Shown: positions 52,020 to 60,315 of the stretch, piece after piece | Layout: each line of letters opens with the position of its first letter | How positions within the stretch are numbered: position 1 is the stretch's first letter | Assembly: GCA_021732525.1 (NCBI GenBank) | Contig: JAKFUU010000035.1 | Coordinates: forward strand, 1 to 63,551 | Direction of reading: 5' to 3' | Length of the DNA stretch: 63,551 nucleotides | DNA from: Sphingomonadaceae bacterium | Lineage (GTDB): Bacteria; Pseudomonadota; Alphaproteobacteria; Sphingomonadales; Sphingomonadaceae | Position numbers and translations under genes: made by a program | The notes under the pieces: generated by a model | Told to the model about the DNA's origin: nothing | The model's input: the letters and a program-made list of their open reading frames with translations, nothing else | Databases searched by the model: none

Positions 52020-52334
52020 TCAGACCGTCGCAGTGACTGCGGCGGTGACGATCGGAACGCCGGTGCCGGCGCCAACACCCACACCGACAGGGATTGCGAC
52101 CTGACCAAGGCTGAACCGCCCGGACGCCAGCCCGACAATGCCGCCTGCGAGCGACAGGACGGTGATGATCCGGCCACCAGATCCTTCAAGGAAACCGGTG
52201 AAGCTCGTCAGCGCTGAGTTGAAGGTTGTATCGGCCCCGGCCATTGCTGCTCCGGCACCCAATAGAGACACAGTCGCTAGCATAAGACCGGTCTGGGCCA
52301 GGGTGTGGCCGGATATTTTTAACTTTGTCTGCAT
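52020..52334 (-). CDS. traA: TraA-like conjugative pilin precursor
   Basis: 104 aa from ATG 52334, placed 7 bp after GAGG. A long leader ends near GAGAAMAGADTTF, a plausible signal-peptidase site. The mature pilin of about 65 residues has two hydrophobic helices (RIITVLSLAGGIVGLASG and VAIPVGVGVGAGTGVPIVTAAV), the layout of F/R27 pilins. It is the first gene of the mating-pair operon. Confidence 0.88.
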   Translation of the reverse strand: MQTKLKISGHTLAQTGLMLATVSLLGAGAAMAGADTTFNSALTSFTGFLEGSGGRIITVLSLAGGIVGLASGRFSLGQVAIPVGVGVGAGTGVPIVTAAVTATV

Positions 52335-52480
52335 TTCCATTCCTCTCTTCAATTGAATTGTCGTGATGATTACGACTTCAAGAAGGAGCAGAAATTGCGA
52401 TGAGAGCGCAACTCGAGAGGGCTTTCTAATCGGCCCGATTAAGTGATTCGGTTAGCGAGTGCACGGAATTGACGCTAGGC

Positions 52481-52566
52481 GTGCGTATTCACGCACAGTT
52501 TATTGCAGATGTTGTAGGTTATATTGCAAGTTGCACATGCCGACTTGCATGTCTGTGCAACTATCG
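52481..52566. promoter_or_regulatory. tra operon control region with clustered TTGCA repeats
   Basis: The 344-bp gap between traA and the + strand gene at 52679 holds GTGCGT-ATTC-ACGCAC (52481-52496). TTGCA or its complement occurs at 52503, 52524, 52531, 52545 and 52556, including the inverted pair TTGCACA (52531-52537) and TGTGCAA (52554-52560). This is the likely binding zone of the tra regulator. The rest of the gap shows nothing clear. Confidence 0.55.
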
Positions 52567-52678
52567 TTGTGCATACGCGCGCATGCGAGACGTGTCGAGC
52601 ACCGTAGGGTGATTCGCAGGCTGGTCTTCGGGTGAGCCAAGCGGCAATAAGGTCGCGAGACGCTCAAGGGAGGCAAGG

Positions 52679-53041
52679 GTGGCCGATCGAAAGAACAAGG
52701 CATTTCGGTTCTTGGTGAGCCAGGATTTTATCGACATCGCTGCTGACGCAATCGCGATGCATACCAAGAAAACCTGCCGATTCTCAACGCTTAGAAGCGC
52801 TGTTGAGACATGTTGCGCCTGTATGACGGCGGGTCAGTTTGACGGTGATGACTTTGACGTCTTCATGCGAACAACGCAGCTTGAAGGCGATGTGCGGGTC
52901 TATCTGAATATGCAAGCATCGTGGAGCCAACATTATGAAGAGTTAAAGGCCAGACTCTCGGCAATCGCCAATATCCGGGTTTTTGACCGAACAATGATCG
53001 CCTATTTGCTCCATATCGCCGTCAAAAACGATCTATACTGA
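52679..53041 (+). CDS. Hypothetical protein divergent from the tra operon, 120 aa
   Basis: Starts at GTG 52679 after GGGAGG (52668-52673). It is helical and basic at the N-terminus (DRKNKAFRFLVSQDFIDIAADAIAMHTKK), with no signal peptide. Its position across the tra control region suggests a regulator, but no helix-turn-helix is obvious. Confidence 0.62.
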   Translation: MADRKNKAFRFLVSQDFIDIAADAIAMHTKKTCRFSTLRSAVETCCACMTAGQFDGDDFDVFMRTTQLEGDVRVYLNMQASWSQHYEELKARLSAIANIRVFDRTMIAYLLHIAVKNDLY

Positions 53042-53064
53042 ACCGGCTTTCGAGCGTTTGCCTC

Positions 53065-53094
53065 TTGACTCGTGAAACTATGTTAAAACATAGT
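53065..53094 (+). promoter_or_regulatory. Promoter and operator of the 53118 regulator
   Basis: TTGACT at 53065-53070 is followed by ACTATGTT-AA-AACATAGT (53077-53094), an 8-bp inverted repeat covering the spacer and -10 area. The layout fits autorepression. Confidence 0.6.
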
Positions 53095-53117
53095 CTTAAT
53101 CGGGGAGGCCCCTGACG

Positions 53118-53657
53118 ATGCCATCGAGTGGATCCAGAAACCTGCACCTAGCAACCGACACGACCCCGTCGGACGCCGCCGCACTGCCTGTTTTCGATTT
53201 CATGATCGACGACCAGACCAGGTTCGACTGTTGCTGGGAAGAGCACGGCTATCGCACTTTGATCAACAGCGAGCTCCAACGGCAATCACGTCCCATCACC
53301 TTCCTGGTCGGGCCTTTGGGACGGTCGCGTTCCTATGTCAGCCGTGTCTTGTCGGGCCAGAACAAACTCACCCAGGAACTGCGGGAAAAAGCCTTTGCTG
53401 CGCTTGGGATCGATCCGATCCGGGCGAACATCGCCGTTGCTTGGCTGCACGATGTCAGCCTCTATGATGCCATGGAGATCAGGCATACCAGCGACTATTT
53501 CCGAGAATATCTCGAGGAAATCACATCGGTACGGCAAGGCTGTATCAAGCTGGTCGTGAAACCCGCCATATTGCGCGAAGCGGCCAAACGAACGATCGAC
53601 ACGATCGTCAGGCATCAGGAGCGCGTGATCGAAAACGAGACTTCGCTTCTTGGCTAA
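53118..53657 (+). CDS. Xre-like DNA-binding regulator, probable control of transfer
   Basis: 179 aa. ITFLVGPLGRSRSYVSRVLSGQNKLTQELREKAFAALGID (residues about 60-100) is a helix-turn-helix of Xre/Cro type. The remaining C-terminal half is helical. GGGGAGG precedes the ATG. It lies beside the tra operon start and its own promoter has a palindrome, so it may set the level of transfer gene expression. Confidence 0.68.
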   Translation: MPSSGSRNLHLATDTTPSDAAALPVFDFMIDDQTRFDCCWEEHGYRTLINSELQRQSRPITFLVGPLGRSRSYVSRVLSGQNKLTQELREKAFAALGIDPIRANIAVAWLHDVSLYDAMEIRHTSDYFREYLEEITSVRQGCIKLVVKPAILREAAKRTIDTIVRHQERVIENETSLLG

Positions 53658-53689
53658 TGACCCAAGATTTCCAAGGCGGCACAGCGTCT

Positions 53690-54673
53690 TCAAAACGCCT
53701 GAGATCGGCTGAGCCCGTCATAGCGGACGAGGTTTACGCTCCGAAATCCTGAGTTCGCGACAGCCGCTGCAGCAATGGCGCCGCGATCGACACTGGCAAT
53801 TTCTACATTGCGCGGCGACAGTCTTGTCCAGTTCGTCATGATCGTACGGACATAGTTGAGCGTCTCTGCGATGATCGGCAAGCGGCCCTCGCGCAGTGAA
53901 CGGCGATGCGGTCCGGCATTATAGGCTGCAAGCGCCAAATCGACGCGACCGAACCGGTCAAGCTGCTCGCGCAGATAGCGCGCGCCTGCCCGCATATTCG
54001 CCAAAGAGTTGAACGGATCCACGAGCCCAAGTTGACGCGCGGTTCCAGGCATGATCTGCATCATGCCCATCGCGCCTTTATGGCTTATCGCCCAGTATTT
54101 GTATCCGGATTCCTGCGCGATGACGGCATCAAGCAGTGAAGTTGATACGCCATATTCGCACGCGACAGCCGCAACCATGTCGAAATGATAGGCTCTTCGT
54201 GCCTCGACCTTCGGATCGAGCCACCAGGCCGGCGCGTAGCCTCTGCCGTCGCACCGGTCATAACTTCCGCCCGACAGATTGCTGCTGAACAGTACAGCTG
54301 AATGAAGTTGGTGCGACATGATGGGTCGCTTCGGCTGCATCCATGCTGGAATCTGGATACGCGCAGTCGGCAGCGGGTCCGGAATATGAGCGTCAGCGCC
54401 TATCCCTACCGGTTGCGGATGCGCGGCCAGTTCCAATGCCATCAGGTCGATCATCGTTTGCGACGGGGCACGTTGACTGTATTCGGGGCCGTCGACCTGC
54501 AAGGCGGCTCCCTTGCCTTCATCCAGCACATTAGCATTGGCCAATTGCGCAGCGACCGTTGCCGGTGCTGCCCTTGTAAAATCGATCAATGTTGCTTCTC
54601 GTGCATCAAGGCTGAAGGCATTCAACCCGATGCCCAGGGCAAGGGCGGTTCCGAAAATTCTTGGTTTCAGCAC
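53690..54673 (-). CDS. Lytic transglycosylase (SLT domain)
   Basis: 327 aa from GTG 54673, with GGAGAG upstream. An export segment near the N-terminus (IFGTALALGIGLNAFSLDA) leads to a Pro-rich linker and a C-terminal SLT fold: catalytic Glu in AQESGYKYWAIS, then GAMGMMQIMPGTARQLG and LALAAYNAGP. It opens peptidoglycan for the mating channel, as VirB1/TrbN-type proteins do. No palindrome or operon link to tra is visible. Confidence 0.88.
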   Translation of the reverse strand: MLKPRIFGTALALGIGLNAFSLDAREATLIDFTRAAPATVAAQLANANVLDEGKGAALQVDGPEYSQRAPSQTMIDLMALELAAHPQPVGIGADAHIPDPLPTARIQIPAWMQPKRPIMSHQLHSAVLFSSNLSGGSYDRCDGRGYAPAWWLDPKVEARRAYHFDMVAAVACEYGVSTSLLDAVIAQESGYKYWAISHKGAMGMMQIMPGTARQLGLVDPFNSLANMRAGARYLREQLDRFGRVDLALAAYNAGPHRRSLREGRLPIIAETLNYVRTIMTNWTRLSPRNVEIASVDRGAIAAAAVANSGFRSVNLVRYDGLSRSQAF

Positions 54674-54760
54674 TACAACTCTCCAACGAGTTGCGTGCAC
54701 AGTGGTTCGTACGCTCCGGCAATGGACCAAAAAACGGAATTTGAGTCAACAATTACTGAA

Positions 54761-55780
54761 CTAGGGCAAATGACTCCCGTTGTCCAAAGCGGGAGGGCCA
54801 GATCGAGTATCGACCGATAAGTAGAACTCAGCCAGCAAATGGCCTATCAATTCGGGCTTTTCCTGAATCACCCAATGCGTTCCGGTGTCGAGTTCGTTTA
54901 CCCAACCATTGTCGAGAAAGCGCGCATTCCGCCGGGCCAGATCAATCGGCGTAAACGCGTCGTCTGCGGCGATAATCATCATTGTTGGTGTTGATATCCG
55001 ACCTGCACCGATTTCCATTTGGAAATCCTTGTTGGCACGATACCACTTGCCCATACTGTTTATTGCGCCGTCATTGTCCCAGGCCGATCGAAACTGATCG
55101 AGGTCAGCGTCGGGAAAGGTGCCCGGAAGGGACGTCGCGCGTAGTGTCTTCTCAAGCAGCACCCAATTTCCCAACCGCCCTACATAGCCCGGCACCGATG
55201 GTATCTGCAAAAATGTCGCGTACCAGTCGATCTCATCTTCCTGCGTCTGATAATCAGCTGCTGCGAGGGGGTGTTCCTTGTTGATGACAACCGACTTTTC
55301 CACCCTTTCCGGATGCAAAAGTAGCGTCCACCAAGCAACTTGGCCGCCGAAATCGTGGCCGGCCAGAAAGAATTTTTGGTAGCCAAGCGCGTCGGCAAGC
55401 CCCACGACGTCACCAGCCAGCTTGTCAAGCCTGTAGGCCGCCACGTCGGCTGGTTTATCCGAACGGTTGTATCCTCGCTGGTCCGGCGCGATGACACGGA
55501 ACCCCGCCTTCGCCAATACCGCCATCGGGCCGCGCCAAGCATACCAGAATTCCGGATAACCGTGGAGCAGGATCACCGGCTTGCCATCGGCCGGTCCCGC
55601 AAATACGACATGCAACGATACCTCTCCGACGTCGACCATTTGGCTTTCAAAATCAACGCCAAACTGTTTCTCGGCTGCCGCGACAGAATCTCTTGGCGGC
55701 TGGTTTCCAGATACGTGTCCGCCGATAAGCCCAACCGACAGCAGCGCAAGCGCACACAGGGAGACCGTCCTCTTTTTCAT
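54761..55780 (-). CDS. Alpha/beta-hydrolase, epoxide-hydrolase-like, exported
   Basis: 339 aa from ATG 55780 with an N-terminal export segment (LCALALLSVGLIGGHVSG). The oxyanion motif is HGYP (73-76), the nucleophile is Asp143 in GHDFGG, and the catalytic His lies in TGTHWVIQEKP. An Asp nucleophile points to epoxide hydrolase or haloalkane dehalogenase rather than esterase. The substrate is unknown. It is probably cotranscribed with the hydroxylase-family gene upstream. Confidence 0.85.
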   Translation of the reverse strand: MKKRTVSLCALALLSVGLIGGHVSGNQPPRDSVAAAEKQFGVDFESQMVDVGEVSLHVVFAGPADGKPVILLHGYPEFWYAWRGPMAVLAKAGFRVIAPDQRGYNRSDKPADVAAYRLDKLAGDVVGLADALGYQKFFLAGHDFGGQVAWWTLLLHPERVEKSVVINKEHPLAAADYQTQEDEIDWYATFLQIPSVPGYVGRLGNWVLLEKTLRATSLPGTFPDADLDQFRSAWDNDGAINSMGKWYRANKDFQMEIGAGRISTPTMMIIAADDAFTPIDLARRNARFLDNGWVNELDTGTHWVIQEKPELIGHLLAEFYLSVDTRSGPPALDNGSHLP

Positions 55781-55846
55781 AAACGCATTCCACAATCTGA
55801 TTGAAGGCGCCATTGCTGCGCGCCCGGCACGCGGCAACGCTTCTTG

Positions 55847-56683
55847 TTAGCGAAAGGGCTGGATGAGTTGGCTTAAATAGCCGACCGGGTAATCCGGCTG
55901 GTCACCGATCCCAAGGTCATTTGTCCCGATAACCCTGTTTTTGTCATAATGGACTGTACCGAGGACATAGTCGGTCAAACTCGTAAAGAGTCCAAAATTG
56001 ACGTCGCCCTCTTCCGCTGTTTTGAGATGATGGAAACGATGGACCACATTGACCGCAAGCAGATATTTCAACGGGCCGGTAAAATAGGCGACGTTCGAAT
56101 GTTGCAGAAGCAATTGCAGTACAACCGCGACGATGAGCAGCGACAGCACATCCTGAGAGATGCCCATCAATAGCAGTGGGGATACGCCTGCGAGGGTTTC
56201 AATGAACTGATGCAATGGGTGTTTCATCAGGCCATTAAACCCGTACATGCGCTTTACGCTGTGGTGAACGGCGTGCAGGCGCCACAAAAGCTGGATTCTG
56301 TGACTGGCGTAATGGGCAAGCGTGATGCCTACATCGGCAATCATGATTGCTATCAGCAATTGTTGCCACAAGGGAAGCGCATGCGGCCATATCGAGGGTA
56401 GGCTAATGAAGCTCGCGACAAGCGGCACGCTTAGAACACCCATCACATTGGCAGTTTCATTGACCAGGGCATGATAAAAGTCACGTACGCGATCGCCTTG
56501 AGACTCATTGAACGCGGCGTCATAGGGAACAGCCCGCTCCAGCACAAAAGCCAGCGCAATGAAGGCTGAAACAAGCAAGAACAGCCAGCCCTTCGACTGA
56601 CCCGACTGAACGATAGAGACCGCGATCCCATTCCCAACGATTAAAAACAACGGCAGATAGAACAACCGTATCAGAAATTTCAT
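55847..56683 (-). CDS. Fatty acid hydroxylase superfamily (sterol desaturase-like) membrane protein
   Basis: 278 aa. It has several membrane helices and the di-iron His clusters HYASH, HAVHHS and VVHRFHH, which define the superfamily. It inserts oxygen or a double bond into lipids or sterol-like molecules. It forms a gene pair with the hydrolase downstream and lies 99 bp from an AraC regulator. Confidence 0.88.
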   Translation of the reverse strand: MKFLIRLFYLPLFLIVGNGIAVSIVQSGQSKGWLFLLVSAFIALAFVLERAVPYDAAFNESQGDRVRDFYHALVNETANVMGVLSVPLVASFISLPSIWPHALPLWQQLLIAIMIADVGITLAHYASHRIQLLWRLHAVHHSVKRMYGFNGLMKHPLHQFIETLAGVSPLLLMGISQDVLSLLIVAVVLQLLLQHSNVAYFTGPLKYLLAVNVVHRFHHLKTAEEGDVNFGLFTSLTDYVLGTVHYDKNRVIGTNDLGIGDQPDYPVGYLSQLIQPFR

Positions 56684-56782
56684 CACAGGTTTTTTCCCGC
56701 ATAAAAGGTCGACGCCAAGGTCAACAGTGATTCTTGTCGCTGTGAATGCGCGGAAAATGCGAGATGTGCTTGAATGCAGGGG

Positions 56783-57556
56783 CTATGAGGTGTTTTTTCT
56801 CGTCGTAACATTAGCCCGCCTATTCAGGTCGTTTGGCGACAGACCGAAAGTACGTTTGAATGTCCGCGACAGGTGAGCGGAATCTGCAAATCCTGCGATA
56901 TGCGCCGCACGCGTCAAAGAACTGTCGCTGGCAAGACTTTGGATAGCGCGGTGCAATTTTCTCCACAAAAGGTAGCTTTTGAGCGGCATGCCGATCTGAG
57001 CGCTGAACAAATGTCGAAAGCGGCCCGTCGAGAGGCCTGCGGCACGCGCTACCTGATCCAGGGTGATTCCTAAATCTTCGGCAGCATCGATCTCTTCAAG
57101 CGAACCTGCAATACGTGGATCTATCGAAGGAACGACCGCTTGATCTGAACAGGTCGGCCAGATCAATTGGGTGAGTTGGACGCCAAACTCAGTGGTTCTT
57201 GAAGCAGGGTTGGTTGCGAGCGTTTGTTCAAGCGCCGTTGACTGAGCAGATGAAAGTTTAAGCATCTCCACCCCTCCTGCACCCAGCCTCTCATGGCCTT
57301 TTCGAAAAAGACTGGGATCAATATAGAGAATCTTCGCAGTCTGGCTGGCTGCAGAAAGGCGATGGCTTATGTTCGAGCCGATCACCAGAATGCCCTTTGC
57401 GTTCAGTATTTGTCCTTGCGTTTCGATTTGAAGCGGACACGAGAAAGGGAAACAAATCTGAACAGCATAGTGCTGGTGAAACTCTGTATGGCCGACGGGT
57501 CCATCATAATAGACCCACCCCAGACCGATGGTAATATCTCCCGCCCAATTATTCAT
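56783..57556 (-). CDS. AraC-family transcriptional regulator
   Basis: 257 aa with an N-terminal cupin-like sensor (VGHTEFHQHYAVQICF) and two C-terminal helix-turn-helix units (ITLDQVARAAGLSTGRFRHLF and SSLTRAAHIAGFADSAHLSRTFKRTFGLSP). It precedes the hydroxylase/hydrolase pair on the same strand and probably activates it. Confidence 0.92.
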   Translation of the reverse strand: MNNWAGDITIGLGWVYYDGPVGHTEFHQHYAVQICFPFSCPLQIETQGQILNAKGILVIGSNISHRLSAASQTAKILYIDPSLFRKGHERLGAGGVEMLKLSSAQSTALEQTLATNPASRTTEFGVQLTQLIWPTCSDQAVVPSIDPRIAGSLEEIDAAEDLGITLDQVARAAGLSTGRFRHLFSAQIGMPLKSYLLWRKLHRAIQSLASDSSLTRAAHIAGFADSAHLSRTFKRTFGLSPNDLNRRANVTTRKNTS

Positions 57557-57979
57557 TTTTCGATCTTAAAGGCTTGAATTATTGCACCAACTGGCTCCTG
57601 AAAATACTGGACTCCGCGTATGCCACATTATATCCCACACCGTGCATCGTAGCAATGTAAAACCAATTGATGACCCATTCCAGACCTGCCCTACAATTGC
57701 CTTTAAGCTGCCGGACAGTCAGCGAGACAAAACGCGAGCGCGTAGATTGTTGTGGTTGCGAAACACCGGCTCATTGCCGCTCGTTCCGCTTTGTTACGAG
57801 CGTAAGGATTTCCGCCGGAGGCGCGAGAGGGGCAGCGGAGCACCTCCGGAGTGGCCACCCGTTCCGGCATATGTAGGGTCTCGCTCACGGGAGAAAATTT
57901 CCCTCCGACATGCGGGGTTGGCCAATCTCAAGCATGCAAAGCATCTTTGTCATAACACGGAACGGTGTCGACCCTGATC

Positions 57980-58160
57980 ATTGACTGATGTCTCCCAAAC
58001 TTGTTCATAAGCTCGGCGGCAATGGCAACTCATCTCGCAAACGGCTCCGCGTCTGAAGTCAGGACCACATGCACGGTCAGACTGGCGTCGTCACTAGGAA
58101 CCGACCAGACTTGGAGGTCATGTCTGCTCTCGACTCCGCCAACATCGTTTAGATGTTATT
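57980..58160 (-). pseudogene. Relic of a CDF-family (CzcD-like) cation efflux gene
   Basis: In one - strand frame the segment DVGGVESRHDLQVWSVPS, followed by ASLTVHVVLTSDAEPFAR, matches the C-terminal cytoplasmic domain of cation diffusion facilitators (usually HDLHVWxxST-xxALTxHLV). An in-frame TGA follows AR, then the reading resumes with AAELMNKFGRHQS. All membrane helices upstream are missing. It is a nonfunctional remnant. Confidence 0.6.
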
Positions 58161-58285
58161 GGAGTGCATCCTGCTCGATACGCCTTGCGAAAGGACATGA
58201 GTCGTCTCTCTGAGCAGCATGAACTGATGGGGTGGATGCGAATTGTGCGAGCATCGCATGTCGGCAAATGGGAAGGAATAGGGAT

Positions 58286-58492
58286 ATGAGACGGCTACCA
58301 GCGATTTTCTTGGTCGCCATAGTGTGCGGCGTGCTTGCCGCCTGAGGCGCCAATGAGGCTCACCACGAAAAGGCAGCGTAGGTCAGCACGGTGGCTGCAC
58401 CTTCGACCGAACCAGCAGCTCTGCGCAATTTCCACCGCCTCATTTTTAACAACTTCACTGTGCTTCATGATTTTCGGTCTCCTTGTTGGAGT
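58286..58492 (+). pseudogene. Relic of a small lipoprotein gene
   Basis: ATG 58286 opens a textbook lipoprotein signal, MRRLPAIFLVAIVCGVLAA, but the lipobox Cys codon is TGA (58343-58345). Reading on gives GANEAHHEKAA, another stop, and more frame to about 58492. A TGC-to-TGA change would explain the first stop. It might be the start of a metal-efflux adaptor or other lipoprotein. Confidence 0.5.
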
Positions 58493-58624
58493 GTCTAGCT
58501 CTCAAGTGGACGGCGCAAACCCGTTGAAAATTCGCCATATTTGACCGGAACGAATTTGCAGTCCGTCGCAAAAATCGGTCTTGCCAGCGACTGCATTTCG
58601 ATCGTGCAGTGTTGATGTTGACCA

Positions 58625-59404
58625 CTAAATTCCACGCATCATCACATAGATGCCAACAACGATGACAACGACCGCAAACAATCGTTCGAGCAGACCTTTG
58701 CGAGCGGCGAGCCGATTTCCGAGCGCAATGCCCGCCGCCGCACCGATCATTCCACCTGCAATCAAGATCGCGACCATCGGCCAGTCAACATATCCCGAAA
58801 GCGCATAGGACGTCGCGGTCGTTAGCCCCAATGCAGCCACTACCACGAGCGATGTCCCAACCGCGCTCACCAGTGGCATTGCGGTTGCGGCGATTAGCGC
58901 TGGCACGATCAGAAAACCACCACCAATCCCGAAGAACCCTGCAGTTGCACCGACGCCAAGTCCGGCAGGCACCAACCGGGGCAACAAGAAAGCGGCGCTT
59001 TCACGCGTCAATCGAACGTCGGGCGCTGCGACACCGCGCGGCTTGTGCAACATCGATAAACCTACGCCGATCATCAACAGCCCAAAAAGCAGAAGCAACC
59101 GCTGACCGTCGACCGACTTGCCCACCTCAGCGCCAATTGCCGCGCCAATTACGCCCGCGAAAGCGAAGACGAAGGCACAGCGCCACTTTACCCGCCCCGC
59201 GCGGGCATGCCCGGCCAACCCGGCAAGCGCGTTCGCCGCCACCGCCACCGAAGCAGTTCCGATGGCGGCATGGGTCGATCCAACGCCGACAGCATAGACG
59301 AGCAGCGGAACGGCGAGAATCGACCCGCCACCACCGACAAGGCCGAGGACCAGGCCGATAAGGCCGCCAGCGGTGAGCGCTAGCAGGGCTTGGACGAGTG
59401 TCAC
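58625..59404 (-). CDS. TauE/SafE-family sulfite/sulfur-anion exporter
   Basis: 259-aa membrane protein with about eight helices and the paired Gly-rich motifs GLVLGLVGGGGSILAVPLLVY and GATAGFFGIGGGFLIVPALI that mark the family. It probably exports sulfite made from persulfide oxidation. GTG 59404 lies 7 bp after the rhodanese stop. It is the last gene of the ArsR-rhodanese-exporter operon. Confidence 0.9.
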   Translation of the reverse strand: MTLVQALLALTAGGLIGLVLGLVGGGGSILAVPLLVYAVGVGSTHAAIGTASVAVAANALAGLAGHARAGRVKWRCAFVFAFAGVIGAAIGAEVGKSVDGQRLLLLFGLLMIGVGLSMLHKPRGVAAPDVRLTRESAAFLLPRLVPAGLGVGATAGFFGIGGGFLIVPALIAATAMPLVSAVGTSLVVVAALGLTTATSYALSGYVDWPMVAILIAGGMIGAAAGIALGNRLAARKGLLERLFAVVVIVVGIYVMMRGI

Positions 59405-59411
59405 CGAGTTT

Positions 59412-59927
59412 TCAGACAGCCGGTGCCGGCTGGTTCCACGGCATCGCACGCAATAGCCTAGCCATGCCGCACCAGCCGGTCGCGCCTGCCGTCATCAGTC
59501 CCGCTCCGACCAACGCCGATACTCCGAAGAATGCCGGCGCAACCAGAAATCCGAGAGCGACACCGATCAGAACAAGTCCACCGGCCCCCAGTTGAACTTG
59601 CCGCATGATTTCGAGCGGCTGGCGGATATCGACACGCGTCGGCAGTCCAGCAGCTCGCCACCCGTCGATGCCGCCTGCGAGCAGGTGCACGGGCGCGCCT
59701 TTTGCCGCAGCGATCAGTGCAGGTGCATTGCCCGTCGTGCGCGCGCCGGATCGGCAGTGAAATACGACCGGTCCTGAAGGCAGTTCGCACAAGCGGCTGA
59801 GCGGCACGTTTATCGCTCCGGGAATGTACTCACGCACATGTTCGTCGGCGTCGCGGATGTCGACCAAGGTCGCACCGGCTTCAATCAGCTTGAGTGCCTC
59901 GGCGGGCGAGATTGCGGATATCGTCAT
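59412..59927 (-). CDS. Rhodanese with DUF2892 membrane tail (YgaP-like)
   Basis: 171 aa. Residues 1-100 are a rhodanese domain with catalytic Cys58 in FHCRSGARTTG. The rest is a DUF2892 hairpin (LGAGGLVLIGVALGFLVAPAFF and ALVGAGLMTAGATGWCGMARLL). It transfers sulfane sulfur at the membrane and would feed the dioxygenase encoded divergently. Confidence 0.92.
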   Translation of the reverse strand: MTISAISPAEALKLIEAGATLVDIRDADEHVREYIPGAINVPLSRLCELPSGPVVFHCRSGARTTGNAPALIAAAKGAPVHLLAGGIDGWRAAGLPTRVDIRQPLEIMRQVQLGAGGLVLIGVALGFLVAPAFFGVSALVGAGLMTAGATGWCGMARLLRAMPWNQPAPAV

Positions 59928-59931
59928 CTGC

Positions 59932-60258
59932 TCAGTCCTTGCAGTAGAGTTGGTAAAGGCTGGCCATCAGCGTTTCGGTGCGCGGATCGGCGATCCGGTA
60001 CCAAAGCGTTTGGCTTTCGCGTCGAAAGGCGACGAGACCTTCCTCACGCATCTTGCCGAGATGTTGCGAACAGGCTGATTGCGATAGGCCGACTTCGCGG
60101 GCGAGATCGCCTGCCGTCATCTCGCCATGTTCGACCAGCTTGCACATCAACATCAGGCGTCGGCCATTGCCCATCGCCTTGAGCAGACCGGCAACGGTTT
60201 CCGCCTTTGTTTCGAAACTGGTAAGGTCCATCAGCGACTTGAGCATCGACATCTCCAT
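59932..60258 (-). CDS. ArsR-family BigR/SqrR-like persulfide-sensing repressor
   Basis: 108 aa from ATG 60258, or GTG 60264. A winged helix (TAGDLAREVGLSQSACSQHLGKMREEGLV) is flanked by Cys39 (LMLMCKL) and Cys106 (LYCKD). Their spacing equals that of the sensing pair of BigR/SqrR, which form a disulfide or polysulfide bridge with sulfide. It represses its own operon and the divergent dioxygenase gene. Starts 4 bp before the rhodanese in operon order. Confidence 0.9.
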   Translation of the reverse strand: MEMSMLKSLMDLTSFETKAETVAGLLKAMGNGRRLMLMCKLVEHGEMTAGDLAREVGLSQSACSQHLGKMREEGLVAFRRESQTLWYRIADPRTETLMASLYQLYCKD

Positions 60259-60315
60259 TAGCACTTGCTTATTTAGCTTCGACTAATATATCGTCAAGCG
60301 TAAATGGAGGCTACT
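60259..60315. promoter_or_regulatory. Divergent promoter region of the persulfide module
   Basis: An AT-rich 57-bp gap containing TTAGCTTCGACTAA (60273-60286, outer 4-bp arms inverted) and TAATATAT. It is the presumed operator of the ArsR-type repressor for both directions. Confidence 0.5.

Larger units (their letters stand above)
57557..58624. other. Decayed interval without intact genes
   Basis: About 1.07 kb with no intact gene. The AraC promoter lies at the left. The centre and right hold the CDF and lipoprotein relics listed separately. The stretch 57700-57960 has fragmentary frames I cannot identify. Confidence 0.6.
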
